From Sugiyamaella lignohabitans (Eukaryota > Ascomycota > Dipodascomycetes > Dipodascales > Trichomonascaceae), in assembly GCF_001640025.1 (NCBI RefSeq), contig NC_031674.1, positions 558,001 through 622,000 on the forward strand: DNA of 64,000 bases. Reading direction: 5' to 3'. Below the pieces are notes generated by a model that was given only the letters and a program-made list of their open reading frames with translations, did no database searches and had not been told where the DNA came from. Made by a program: the position numbers and the translations under genes. Below are positions 40,692 through 49,834 of the stretch, piece after piece (within the stretch, counting starts at the first letter, position 1; every line of letters starts with the position of its first letter).

Positions 40692-43600
40692 ATGGACACA
40701 GCTGTGGAGACCAAACAGCGAAAGAAGCTGTTTGGCCATAACCGAAGTGGATCATTGTTCCAGTCTTTTTCGAGTACCACCTCTAAGACGTACGGAAAGA
40801 AGAAAGCCAACCCAACACTGGCCAAGGCCCAAGCTGGGTTTCAGCAGTGGAGCCAGATTCGAGCTGCTGACGCCAGTAATGCAAATATCATAAATAATAG
40901 CCAGGCTAGTGGACCAGGACCAGTTCTTGCTAGTGGAGATGATTTAGAAGATGACGACGCGGATATTCAGAATGACTCTCGTAAGGAGGTTCATGCGACA
41001 ACCGCGCCAATCGGACTCGGTATCGACTCGTTGATCCCACTAGAGATAGATACTAGTAATAAGGAGAATATTTCGTGGGAAGCAGAGACCACCGAGGTGT
41101 TGCGCAAGATTCGACCCACGTCCAAGTCGTCTTTAAGAGGTATAAACGTTAACGGCGTGAATCCTGGCGGAGCTGGCAGTGTTACAGGTAGTGCTACTAC
41201 CAGTGCGACTGCGAGTATCAATGGAGAGATTGCTGAAGACTCTCCTAAACAGAACCGACTTTCGCGATTAGTACGTACTATTTCGGGCCTGTCAACCACG
41301 TCTACTTCGTCGAAAGATACCATTGATGGAACGAAATTGAACAGAAACAGCACTGCCACCGTCAGTCGAGTGTCGCATCGGTCGTCTTTGTCGACAATCC
41401 ACCGATTCTCAATCGGTTCGACGAGCTCATCTACAGATGCGACTCCTGTCAAGCCTCAATCCAACAGATACTCTGCGCTGTTGGATGTAGGTAATCTGAG
41501 AAGAAGCTCTGTCGCAAATAACCTATCACAGATCCTTAACAACAGCGATCTTGATACTGACGAAGAAGATGAAGAGGATGATATGGACGAGGGAACAGGA
41601 AAACGCGCTATCCCGGGTATTGTAGTTCCATTTGAAAATGATCTTGAGGGTTCTAAAAAGAACCGCGAAAGTTGGAATGACAACTACAGTAAACAAAGGA
41701 CCCGTCCCAGTTCCGAGTACCGCGATGTTTCCCACGACGTGGGACTTCTCAATATCCCTAGTAACTACCCACCAATGGCATCGTCCAACCGCATGTCATA
41801 CATGTCACTTCGCAAACCTGCACCACCAGCTCTCACGATTTCGTCGACATCGCCACAATCATCGACAGTCACTTCGCCAGCACTGTCGCACTACTCGAAC
41901 GTGTCGATTCCATCTATTTCAAGTGGCAGTGGCCATTCGCCTCTTTTATCTTACAAAAAAGAGACTGGCTCTATCAAGCATAAACGAGTGACAAAAGACA
42001 GCATTTCTGGCCCTACTTCGCTGGTTAACCACCAGGAATTCTTTGCCCCTCGACCAAGTTTTGAAAGCGATTTTGACTCTTATAGCAATGGCCGCAGTGC
42101 TTCGCAACCAGCAAACACAATTTCAGGAGGTCCTAGTAGCATCTCGACATCAGTCTCAAGTACAGGAACCAGTAATTCGTCGGCATCACGAACATCCCGT
42201 TACGGTTCTTCGTTCCTGACTTCGATCACCCCTCACTCATCGCTATTATCATTGAGGTCTACGAAGGCGAAAGAGCGATCTGGTACGTCCACTAGTGACT
42301 TTGTTCCAAATAAGTCGCCTACATCAGCAGCATCTATCTCGAGTTCGATCAACCTCCCAGCATCATCATCAAATACAACCGCAAAATCATCAACTAAATC
42401 GAAACATGCTCATAAACTGTCACTTGTTAATGGATTCACAAAGAAACCATCTATTCAGGACATGAAACGCTATATTAGTTTCTCCCCCAGTTCATCTTCT
42501 TTATTCCGCAACGCATCTAATTCGCCCACTAATGGTTCCGCCACCATGACAAAATCACCATCTATCCTCGGAGACTCGTTTGATAAGACGATGATTTCTC
42601 TGCCAATTCCTGTCGACGGATCAAGAGAAAAGCTCCGCAACAAACTTCGCGCTAGTACCTCACTTCTCTCACTCGCTCGGTCCGACACCTCTGGCTCCTT
42701 GACTGTAGGTATCCCCATTGCAGAATATGAGCAATCGCAACTTCAAACTCTGCTGTCTTTGTGTAGTTGTGCTGAGATTGAAGACTTTTCCGATTATATT
42801 GATCATGGTTACGACAATCTCGAAAAGCTGGCCGAGGCTTCTTTCAGTGAAGTTTTTATCCAAAGATCCAGTAACTCATCTCGTATCCTTAAAATTATTC
42901 CCTTTGGAAACGAAGAGCTAGATCAACTACCAGTTCAGGATATTATTCAGGAGCTGACAATTGCACGAATGCTCATGCCATTGGACGGCTATGTTGATGT
43001 TCTTGACTCCACTATTGTACGAGGTACATACCCACAGCGACTATTGGAGTTATGGGATGACTACGACCAGCAGAAGCGATCTGAGAACTATCGACCAGAC
43101 TTTTTCAAGCATGACCAAATGTACTGTATTGTAGTCATGGCCAATGCAGGCACTGATTTGGAGCATTTCGATCTCAGTTCATGGCAGGATGCCGAGTCGA
43201 TTTTCTGGCAAGTGGTGCAAAGTCTAGCTCTTGCTGAAGAAAAGTTCGAGTTTGAACACCGAGACCTTCACTGGGGCAATGTCGTTATTGAAGAAGTCTC
43301 CAAGGGAGTCTCGCAAACAACCGACCTCCTAAATAATCTCAGTTTGGAAGATGAGCAAAGAAACACCAGCAAGCGCACTAATCCCAAAGATAAATACGGG
43401 TTTAGATATGACGAAGATGAAGCTGATGGTGAAATCGACGATGATTTATATGAAGAGAAAGAGCTCAAGGTGACGTTGATTGACTATACTCTTTCAAGAG
43501 CCATGACAGACGACGGCACGGTGGTGTTCACCCGTTTGGACCACCCCGACTTTTTCCGTGGTAAAGGTGATTACCAATTTGACATCTATCGATTCATGAG

Positions 43601-44078
43601 AACATTTATTGGCGGTGCTTCTGCCAGTTATCTATCTCCCAACCCGGCAAACCATGCTACACAATTGGCATCGACATCTCCTGGCCTTGGACACCCATCG
43701 CCTGATCTAGCAAAGCTCAACCAGCAGACCAACTGGTCTCTGTTCTGTCCACGAACAAACATCCTGTGGCTTCACTATCTCGTTGACAAACTGCTAAACG
43801 CAAAGTCATTACCTCGCGTATCTACCACCAGAAGCGGCCGACTCAGTTTTGGTGGAGGATCTAATGGATCGCTCCGCGACGCTTATCTCAAAGGCAACAA
43901 CGTGTCTCACAACGACGAAGCTCGTGCATGTGCTGCTCTCGAAATTATCCACAAAACACTTGACCCACGCAAGAAACGCTTCGGCGGCAAGAAACACAAC
44001 TCACCCATGTCGTTCCAAGACTTCTCGAGCGCCAGAGACGTTCTTCGCTGGGGAGTTCGCAACAAATACGTCTCTTAA
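40692..44078 (+). CDS. Haspin-family protein kinase (ALK1/ALK2-like)
   Basis: The protein has 1128 residues. Haspins phosphorylate histone H3 Thr3 in mitosis and help place the chromosomal passenger complex; yeast members are Alk1 and Alk2. The first 670 residues are Ser/Thr-rich and disordered, with an acidic patch DTDEEDEEDDMDEG. The kinase region (about 680-1120) has LAEASFSEVF (glycine-rich loop equivalent) and ILKIIPFG (Lys). The catalytic HRDLHWGNV starts at residue 856, and VTLIDYTLSRA has DYT in place of DFG (Asp931), which is diagnostic of haspin. An acidic insert of about 45 residues lies between these last two motifs. Several candidate KEN/D-box-like short motifs cannot be judged by eye. 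Confidence 0.93.
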   Translation: MDTAVETKQRKKLFGHNRSGSLFQSFSSTTSKTYGKKKANPTLAKAQAGFQQWSQIRAADASNANIINNSQASGPGPVLASGDDLEDDDADIQNDSRKEVHATTAPIGLGIDSLIPLEIDTSNKENISWEAETTEVLRKIRPTSKSSLRGINVNGVNPGGAGSVTGSATTSATASINGEIAEDSPKQNRLSRLVRTISGLSTTSTSSKDTIDGTKLNRNSTATVSRVSHRSSLSTIHRFSIGSTSSSTDATPVKPQSNRYSALLDVGNLRRSSVANNLSQILNNSDLDTDEEDEEDDMDEGTGKRAIPGIVVPFENDLEGSKKNRESWNDNYSKQRTRPSSEYRDVSHDVGLLNIPSNYPPMASSNRMSYMSLRKPAPPALTISSTSPQSSTVTSPALSHYSNVSIPSISSGSGHSPLLSYKKETGSIKHKRVTKDSISGPTSLVNHQEFFAPRPSFESDFDSYSNGRSASQPANTISGGPSSISTSVSSTGTSNSSASRTSRYGSSFLTSITPHSSLLSLRSTKAKERSGTSTSDFVPNKSPTSAASISSSINLPASSSNTTAKSSTKSKHAHKLSLVNGFTKKPSIQDMKRYISFSPSSSSLFRNASNSPTNGSATMTKSPSILGDSFDKTMISLPIPVDGSREKLRNKLRASTSLLSLARSDTSGSLTVGIPIAEYEQSQLQTLLSLCSCAEIEDFSDYIDHGYDNLEKLAEASFSEVFIQRSSNSSRILKIIPFGNEELDQLPVQDIIQELTIARMLMPLDGYVDVLDSTIVRGTYPQRLLELWDDYDQQKRSENYRPDFFKHDQMYCIVVMANAGTDLEHFDLSSWQDAESIFWQVVQSLALAEEKFEFEHRDLHWGNVVIEEVSKGVSQTTDLLNNLSLEDEQRNTSKRTNPKDKYGFRYDEDEADGEIDDDLYEEKELKVTLIDYTLSRAMTDDGTVVFTRLDHPDFFRGKGDYQFDIYRFMRTFIGGASASYLSPNPANHATQLASTSPGLGHPSPDLAKLNQQTNWSLFCPRTNILWLHYLVDKLLNAKSLPRVSTTRSGRLSFGGGSNGSLRDAYLKGNNVSHNDEARACAALEIIHKTLDPRKKRFGGKKHNSPMSFQDFSSARDVLRWGVRNKYVS

Positions 44079-44141
44079 TACCCTCGTCTGATATAATGAT
44101 CGATCTTAATGTACAGTATGTTATTTTTTTTGGGGTCTTTG

Positions 44142-44230
44142 TGCCTCCGGCGGCTGGGGCTCCGCCCCAGACCCCGTTGCTCCTGCTTCGCAGGAGTTTG
44201 CTAGGATCGTAGACAAAGTCTGGGGAGGGT
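44142..44230 (+). repeat. Palindromic element, left arm with truncated right arm
   Basis: An intact left arm (44142..44196, CTCCTGC-TTC-GCAGGAG hairpin) is followed by only AGTCTGGGGAGGGTG of the opposite arm. It lies between convergent haspin and GET1 genes. Confidence 0.85.
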
Positions 44231-44315
44231 GTGGAATTGAGGTGGAAACTCGGTCACCGGGCGCAGTATAACTAAGCAGTCTTATTAGAGTATATTACAG
44301 ATGAATTAGGTGGAT

Positions 44316-45050
44316 TTAGGTGGATGCTTTTTCTTTACTAGGAACTGGAGTAGGCGCAGTTACTGATGTGTAAAGCAGGCTGACGAGCGAGATGATGGCT
44401 GAGATACTCCATTCGCAAATGAACAGCCAGCTTGAGACAGAAACTGAGTTCATGGGTGCCGACGAGAATGACAGTACCCACAGAACATAGTACGGCAGGA
44501 CGTTAGGTGGCAGCCAGAACACAGGCGTCTTTCTGTAGGCAAAACGAACATAGAACTTGACTCCAGTAGTGGCCAGGAATAACAAGCCCTTAATAACAAA
44601 GCCAAACTGGGTCTTTTGTTGAGCCATCTGTGCATTCAGCTTTTCAATATGGGCTTTAGATGCTGTGTATTGTCTATCGAGTTTAGCCCATTTTGCAAAC
44701 TCATCCTTACTACTGGTATTGGCTCTCTCAGTGTACGTATCTATAGCCTTTCTTTTGGCGATACGGCTCTCCTTGAATACAGATGATGGTGAGACCCTTG
44801 TATACAGTTCCCATGCCTAAAATATCGTTAGCTGACAGTTTATTGATCAAAAAAAGCCTGCTGGTCACACATCATTCCGTGAAGTTTCAAGTTTTAGAGA
44901 ACCAGAATGGCCGACCAGAGAGCTTCCTACCGCCTCCTACCAATGGTCGAGAAAACCAGTACTTACAAATTCTCGTATCGTATTCTTACCAAGAGCATTG
45001 ATAAGCTTGGTATAGAGAATCACCAAAATAACCAGCAAAATTAGTTGCAT
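44316..45050 (-). CDS. GET1: GET complex subunit GET1 (WRB homologue), two exons
   Basis: The exons on the minus strand are 44967..45050 and 44316..44816, giving 194 residues. With Get2, Get1 is the ER receptor that releases tail-anchored proteins from Get3. Exon 1 encodes a hydrophobic first TM (MQLILLVILVILYTKLINAL). Exon 2 gives a cytosolic coiled coil (KRKAIDTYTERANTSSKDEF and AKWAKLDRQYTASKAHIEKL). Two further TMs follow, with the family signature RKTPVFWLPPNVLPYY-VLWVLSFSSAPMNSVSV. The 150-nt intron has GTAAGT, branch GCTAAC and TTTTAG. Taking only the downstream ATG would drop TM1 and the Get3-binding coiled coil. Confidence 0.92.
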
Positions 45051-45326
45051 TTTTGTCCACAACCAGTCGGTAACTGAAGAAGCGAGTCCTGTGTAGCGAG
45101 CAGCGGATCATGATCCTCATGATCCTGCTGCTGACGACATGAATATGCTAATACCCGATGCCGCGTCATTCCACCTTCTACCGGTCATTCTACCAGCAAT
45201 TCTATTCCAATACTCAAAAGTCTACTCCATTTATACAGCTTTTCTATCTGTTTCACCGTGGGCTCGTACGTATTTCTCACATGCAGCATCATTATTAAAT
45301 CAGTAAATAAATAAGGGTACATAATA

Positions 45327-45344
45327 TGCAGGGCCGTCCCTGCA
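45327..45344. repeat. Short palindrome 18 bp upstream of an element copy
   Basis: TGCAGGG-CCGT-CCCTGCA, the sibling of the palindrome at 25536 and at the same spacing from the following element. Confidence 0.75.
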
Positions 45345-45362
45345 TGACAACCAGGGGGTTGG

Positions 45363-45507
45363 TGCCTCCGGTGGCTGGGGCTACGTCTCAGACCCCATTA
45401 TTCGTGCTTCGCAGGAGATTTTAAGACACACTGGCACCCCACGTATCGACTCGAGCGAAGCGAGAGGAGCAGCGGGGTCTGGGGCGCAGCCCCAGCCGCC
45501 GGAGGCA
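45363..45507. repeat. GC-rich palindromic element, full copy, left arm mutated
   Basis: In this 145-bp copy the left arm has substitutions (GGTGGCTGGGGCTACGTCTCAG) that weaken hairpin 1, while the right arm is intact. It lies 11 bp downstream of the POP3 stop. Confidence 0.92.
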
Positions 45508-45518
45508 TTCCCGACCCC

Positions 45519-46384
45519 CTACTTCTTTTTGTTGGCAACAGGGGCCGTAGTTTTGAGCCTTTTGATGGCGGGTTTCTGCAGGGTGTGTGAAGAGAGCCAG
45601 GGAACAGATACAGCATCTACTCTGGCAATGATTTCTTGCAGACCCTTGGTTCCAGGGCAGTTCGGTTTGAGGCCAAGAACTCCGATGTTGGGACGGTTGA
45701 GGGCTTTAGATAGCTTGGCCATAGTGCCTTTTGGTAGCTGGATTAACTTCACAGAAGGTCCTTTAAGTGAGGCTCCAGCACATAACAGTGGGAAGTGGGC
45801 AGTCATAAGCGCAGAAGTGATATCTGAACGACAAACAAAAACTGCCAAAACCGGGTCTGGCTGCTCGCCTGTCTCGTAAAACTTGGCAAAACTGTAATTC
45901 TCGACGGCAGCGTTTGTGCTGTTGAATCCCACAGTTACAAACGCACTTGCCTCGGGTTCCTCTGGCAGCACCAGCTCCTTGTCCTGTTTTTTCTTCTCCA
46001 CAAGCTCGCTATAATCGCCCAAAGGACGGATCAGAGCTACCAGCAGATCAACAACCGCTGTGGCATCGTCCTCAGTCACTTCTGGCCTTGTATCTCGTTA
46101 GCATGGGGGATCTGGGATGGGGGAACTGCCTCCGGCGGCTGGGGCTCCGCCCCAGACCCTGGCTGCTCCTGCTTCGCAGGAGAGAACGGGCATTATCGAC
46201 GAAACGACTCGAGCGAAGCAAGAGGAGCAACCAGGGTCTGGGGCGGAGACCCAGTCGCGGGAGGCTGGCAGACTGGCACCTACCAAACCGCTTTCACGTA
46301 TGGATTGTCTAGAACCGGTTTGAAGACTGTTTTTTTCTTAGACTCATTCGATTTGAGTGTTGCTGGAGTCCTGGCTCCCGACAT
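45519..46384 (-). CDS. POP3: RNase P/MRP subunit POP3, two exons with an element in the intron
   Basis: The exons on the minus strand are 46284..46384 and 45519..46086, giving 222 residues (yeast Pop3 has 195). Pop3 is a protein subunit shared by RNase P and RNase MRP. Exon 1 (MSGARTPATLKSNESKKK then TVFKPVLDNPYVKAVW) joins in frame to PEVTEDDATAVVDLLVALI; the FKPVLDNPY and W-P pattern matches the Pop3 N-terminus. The L7Ae-like fold region has FVCRSDITSALMTAHFPLL and LPKGTMAKLSKALNRPNIGV. The C-terminus is basic. The 197-nt intron uses GTAGGT, branch GCTAAC and ACAAG; 139 nt of it is a palindromic element. Confidence 0.87.
46127..46265. repeat. GC-rich palindromic element inside the POP3 intron
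   Basis: This full 139-bp two-armed copy is between the 5' splice site (46283) and the branch point (46097..46102) of the POP3 intron. The right end has point changes (GGAGACCCAGTCGCGGGAGGC). Folding would loop out about 70 percent of the intron. Confidence 0.93.
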
Positions 46385-47131
46385 TCTACGGATCAGAACG
46401 AGCTATGGGTAGTGATCTTAGAGCTTTTTGAAGAACTCATGTTGAAGATGTGCATGTGGTCGCTTATCCGCGGGTCGTATGCGGCTATGCGGCATGTCAC
46501 CTAGTTCAGTTGCGACTTGATTTTCCTATCATGAACAAAGTAATAAATTACTCGCAGCAGCGCTAATTATCGACTCAGGTTGCTAGGTTTCCTTATATTT
46601 GGTTATTATCGGTTTGATATCACAAGTTTTGGTAATCATAATAAGACTGCTGACTGTCGGTTTTTTGTTCTATTGTTGTTAATTCGTTTGTGGACGCATC
46701 CTCGTATTCAAAAGCGCTGACTTATATCCAGTATTATTACATCTGCTCCACTTGCCGTTTATATCCATTCGAATAGAATTGCTAGTGGATCGATTTGTTT
46801 CTTGGTGGTCACTGATTGGAGATCTATATAAGTGATTCCGTCTGGTTTATCTGTTTTTGATTGCTGTATTAAAGTCCGATCCAACTCGACGACATCGCGA
46901 TCTGCCTCATCTGCTACCGTCTAGAACAGCAGCACTTTCGGTATTTTAAATTCTGCGGACAGTAAAATCGATTTGAAGGTCATAGAGTCCTTGTCTCAAG
47001 TTTACAGCTCAAGTGGTACTTTTTACTGATAGACTCACAGCGTTGTTTTGTACGAGATACCGGTTGCATTGCAGAACTCTACTAAAAGACATTTCCAAAT
47101 TTAACTTGAGGAGTCTAATAAATCAGTGGTC
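46385..47131. other. Divergent region POP3 / CKB1
   Basis: These 747 bp are the two promoters and the CKB1 5' leader. I see no gene or repeat. Confidence 0.5.
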
Positions 47132-48229
47132 ATGTCGAATTTACGAGATACTCCTGAAAAACAGCCTCAGAGACAGCAACAGGCTACGGCAGCTGCAGCA
47201 GCTGCCTTTCGACAGGTCGACCGTCCTGGTGCCTCGAATGCTTCTGCTTCGTCTCTAGCCAGTTCGACGAAGAATGCTTCCAACGTCAAACGTGAACCTA
47301 CATTGTCATCGACTCAACAACCACCATCGAATATTGAGGAGGATGAAGAGGAAGAGGAGGAAGAAGAAGAGATTCAAGACGGAACTGCCGGTGCTACTGG
47401 TGCTGCCGGTGATAAGTACAATTTCATGTTTGACGAGTCGGATGATGCCTCATCCGGTTCTTTGGATTTCGAATCCTGGATTAAAAGTTTTTGCTCGATT
47501 GTCGGACACGAGTTTTTTGCGGAGGTGTCAGAAGAGTTTATTGAAGACGATTTTAACCTTACTGGTCTTGGCCCACTAATACCTCATTATAAAGAGGCTT
47601 TGGAATTGATTCTGGATCTCGAGCCTGAAACTCCTCCTAAGCTTCCTACTATTCCAATCATAGAACAAAGTGCTGAACAATTATACGGCATGATACATGC
47701 TCGATTCATTCTATCTCGTCCAGGTCTTCAGATTATGGCCCAAAAATTCCATTACCAACAATTTGGTACTTGTCCAAGATATTTCTGTCATGGCACCGGC
47801 TTATTACCAGTGGGTCGTCACGATATGCCCGGCTTTGAAACTGTACGTTTATACTGTCCATGTTGTATGGACATATACGTACCGCCAAACTCTCGATTTT
47901 TAAGCATTGATGGTGCGTTTTTTGGCACCTCGTTCCCTGGCTTGTTTTTAAAAGCATATCCCGAGATCGAGAAGGAGTGTGCACGACGTAGGAAACAACA
48001 GGGTCAGTTTGAACTCACCATATACGGATTTAAAATTGCAGAATCCAGTAAAAGTGGTTCCCGCATGAAGTGGCTGCGACAAGTGCCTGTTAACGACTCT
48101 GAACTCGACGAACACGTATCAGAAATACAAGACGGTGCTCGCTCTATTTCCTCATCCTCCCACAACAATCCCACTAATACGAATGATAACGAAAGCATGA
48201 TGAGCATTAGCATGAACGGCGAGACATAG
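47132..48229 (+). CDS. CKB1: Casein kinase 2 regulatory beta subunit
   Basis: The protein has 365 residues from the ATG at 47132; a GTG two codons upstream is not the start. The beta subunit dimerises and holds two catalytic CK2 subunits. An N-terminal Gln/Ala/Ser-rich stretch and a run of about twelve acidic residues (EEDEEEEEEEEEIQD) precede the conserved core, as in yeast Ckb1. The core has WIKSFCSIVGHEFFAEVSEE and FIEDDFNLTGL. The zinc site C-x4-C (about 214, 219) ... CPCC (about 242-245) follows, with YVPPNSRFLSIDGAFFGTSF and YGFKIAESSKSG. It could be Ckb1 or Ckb2; the N-terminus favours Ckb1. Confidence 0.93.
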   Translation: MSNLRDTPEKQPQRQQQATAAAAAAFRQVDRPGASNASASSLASSTKNASNVKREPTLSSTQQPPSNIEEDEEEEEEEEEIQDGTAGATGAAGDKYNFMFDESDDASSGSLDFESWIKSFCSIVGHEFFAEVSEEFIEDDFNLTGLGPLIPHYKEALELILDLEPETPPKLPTIPIIEQSAEQLYGMIHARFILSRPGLQIMAQKFHYQQFGTCPRYFCHGTGLLPVGRHDMPGFETVRLYCPCCMDIYVPPNSRFLSIDGAFFGTSFPGLFLKAYPEIEKECARRRKQQGQFELTIYGFKIAESSKSGSRMKWLRQVPVNDSELDEHVSEIQDGARSISSSSHNNPTNTNDNESMMSISMNGET

Positions 48230-48783
48230 AGAAGCTTTCAAGCCTCTTCCATCTGATTGTATAATAACGATTATTTATGACTGTCTAAGAAATTATCTGG
48301 GTTAAGTTGCTGGTTCTGGGGCTCTGCCTTAGACCCTGTGGTGTGCGAACTAGAGCCTTTTATCGCAACTGGAAGCCAAGACAAAACATGATTAAAAGAA
48401 AGAATTAAATATTTTTATATAGAAACGAGTCGACTCGTTTCAGGGACATGGAATTAGCATGGTTGAAAACGATGCTTTAAGTTCTGTTTTTCAGTGAGAG
48501 ACGTTGAATATTTTTGTGTCTAAAAAGAGAATGGCCAAGAGTTGCACCATCCGGTTAACATTAAATATATATACATGAAGAGGTGAGCTAGGTTTATAAG
48601 AGTTTAGATATATACATGTTGAACATTCTACCCTGACATATGCCAAATGGCATAACTCACATGCTACTTCAAGTTCTACTAAGTATTGAGAACGTTGGAT
48701 TTGTTGTGACTAGAAAACTAGAACCCAGTAGTGAGATAGGAAATGTGAAGCTGGCTGGCATTTGCTTCGTCAGCTTAAGCTGC
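48230..48783. other. Convergent spacer CKB1 / JAC1
   Basis: These 554 bp are AT-rich, with an old element remnant near 48309..48355. A 73-codon plus-strand frame at 48640 is antisense to JAC1 and not called. Confidence 0.5.
48309..48355 (+). repeat. Badly decayed palindromic-element arm
   Basis: GCTGGTTCTGGGGCTCTGCCTTAGACCC aligns with the left-arm hairpin 1 and its flank (several substitutions); the inner hairpin is lost. It lies between convergent CKB1 and JAC1. Confidence 0.55.
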
Positions 48784-49383
48784 TTACTGGTTGAGAGCAT
48801 CGGAAATCTGATTTTTGATATTTTGCCAATAGCTGAGACGAATGGTCTCATTTTTAGCTGATTCGAGGTCATCCTCACTAAATGCTGATATTAATGCCGT
48901 TTCTGACTCACTCAGACGTTTGTCATTCTCTTGTTGCAGTGATAGCAAGTCTTCACGCGAATTCGAGTCAGCTATAGCTTCTCGTGCCATTAAAACATCC
49001 ATAAGCAGGTCCTCATCTTGTAATGAGTCACGCTCAGAAAGCGCATCAATTCCTCGTAGAAGAAGAAGATGCTGAGCTCGATCTAGTGGATTTAGCAATG
49101 ACTTGTATGCAATATTCAATTGTGATGAACGCAGTTCGAATTTCTTGCGCAATTCATTATTAGGATCAACCGATCCGGCTTTGTCCGGATGGGTCTGTGC
49201 CTGCAATTTAAGGAATTCTTGCTTAAGTTGTTTTGCATTGATCTCAAAAGGACCCTTGGGTGGTGGGCCATTTGGAAATGACTGAGGGAAAAATGAATAG
49301 TATCCAGACTCCCCACCAGCCTTAGTGGCGAACCTCTTTGTAAATGTTTGAAGTAACCTAGTACTGACGGAAACAGTTCTCAT
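48784..49383 (-). CDS. JAC1: Mitochondrial J-type co-chaperone JAC1 (HscB homologue)
   Basis: The protein has 199 residues; yeast Jac1 has 184. Jac1 stimulates the Hsp70 Ssq1 and delivers the scaffold Isu1 during Fe-S cluster transfer in the mitochondrial matrix. The first 22 residues are a typical presequence (RTVSVSTRLLQTFTKRFATK). The J domain follows, with YYSFFPQSFP at its start and HPD at 65-67 (LQAQTHPDKAG). It continues with AYKSLLNPLDRAQHLLLLRG. The C-terminal HscB helical domain has LMDVLMAREAI and RLSYWQNIKNQI. Confidence 0.94.
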   Translation of the reverse strand: MRTVSVSTRLLQTFTKRFATKAGGESGYYSFFPQSFPNGPPPKGPFEINAKQLKQEFLKLQAQTHPDKAGSVDPNNELRKKFELRSSQLNIAYKSLLNPLDRAQHLLLLRGIDALSERDSLQDEDLLMDVLMAREAIADSNSREDLLSLQQENDKRLSESETALISAFSEDDLESAKNETIRLSYWQNIKNQISDALNQ

Positions 49384-49713
49384 GTTGGCCTATCACATAC
49401 ACAAGAAAATCTCACCTCAATCAACAATTGGGTCTGATGAATCTATAATCAAATTATGATCAATAGTATCGCCAGTGATGAGTACTACATGTGAGGATTG
49501 CGGTTGAAATCTGATACGGCTTGGATGATCCACCAGAAATTACGCATATGGCCGCATTTGCATTTCCATTTAGCAAAGAGTCTGATATTGAAACTGTTCT
49601 ATTGACCAGAATATTTTTCTATTCATATCCGAATATCCAAAAGAGCATGATTTTTAGTTGTCAAATCACTAGTTGTGTTCGGAAAATGCGTTAGTAGGAA
49701 AAAAAAAATTAAA
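49384..49713. other. Spacer JAC1 promoter / 5S rRNA
   Basis: These 330 bp hold the JAC1 promoter and an A9 tract (minus-strand T tract) just after the 5S gene. Nothing else is seen. Confidence 0.5.
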
Positions 49714-49834
49714 AACTACAGCACCTTCTGTTCACGCCTGGTCTCCCACGGCATTACTGATCAAGGCTCTCAGAGGCTTGAATATGATTGATCGGACGGG
49801 AAATCTTATTTTACTCTGGATATGGCCGTAGCTG
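49714..49834 (-). rRNA. 5S ribosomal RNA, dispersed copy 2
   Basis: This gene is identical over its full length to the copy at 11311..11431 and in the same orientation. Similarity ends within a few bases on each side. A T5 and then T9 run downstream on the minus strand would terminate Pol III. Confidence 0.93.

Larger units (their letters stand above)
45051..45518. other. Spacer GET1 promoter / POP3 3' flank
   Basis: These 468 bp hold the GET1 promoter, a short palindrome (45327..45344) and a full palindromic element ending 11 bp before the POP3 stop codon. Confidence 0.55.

Noticed and set aside
47013..47258. Plus-strand frame overlapping the CKB1 start
   Set aside because: Different reading frame over the CKB1 leader and N-terminus, low-complexity shadow.
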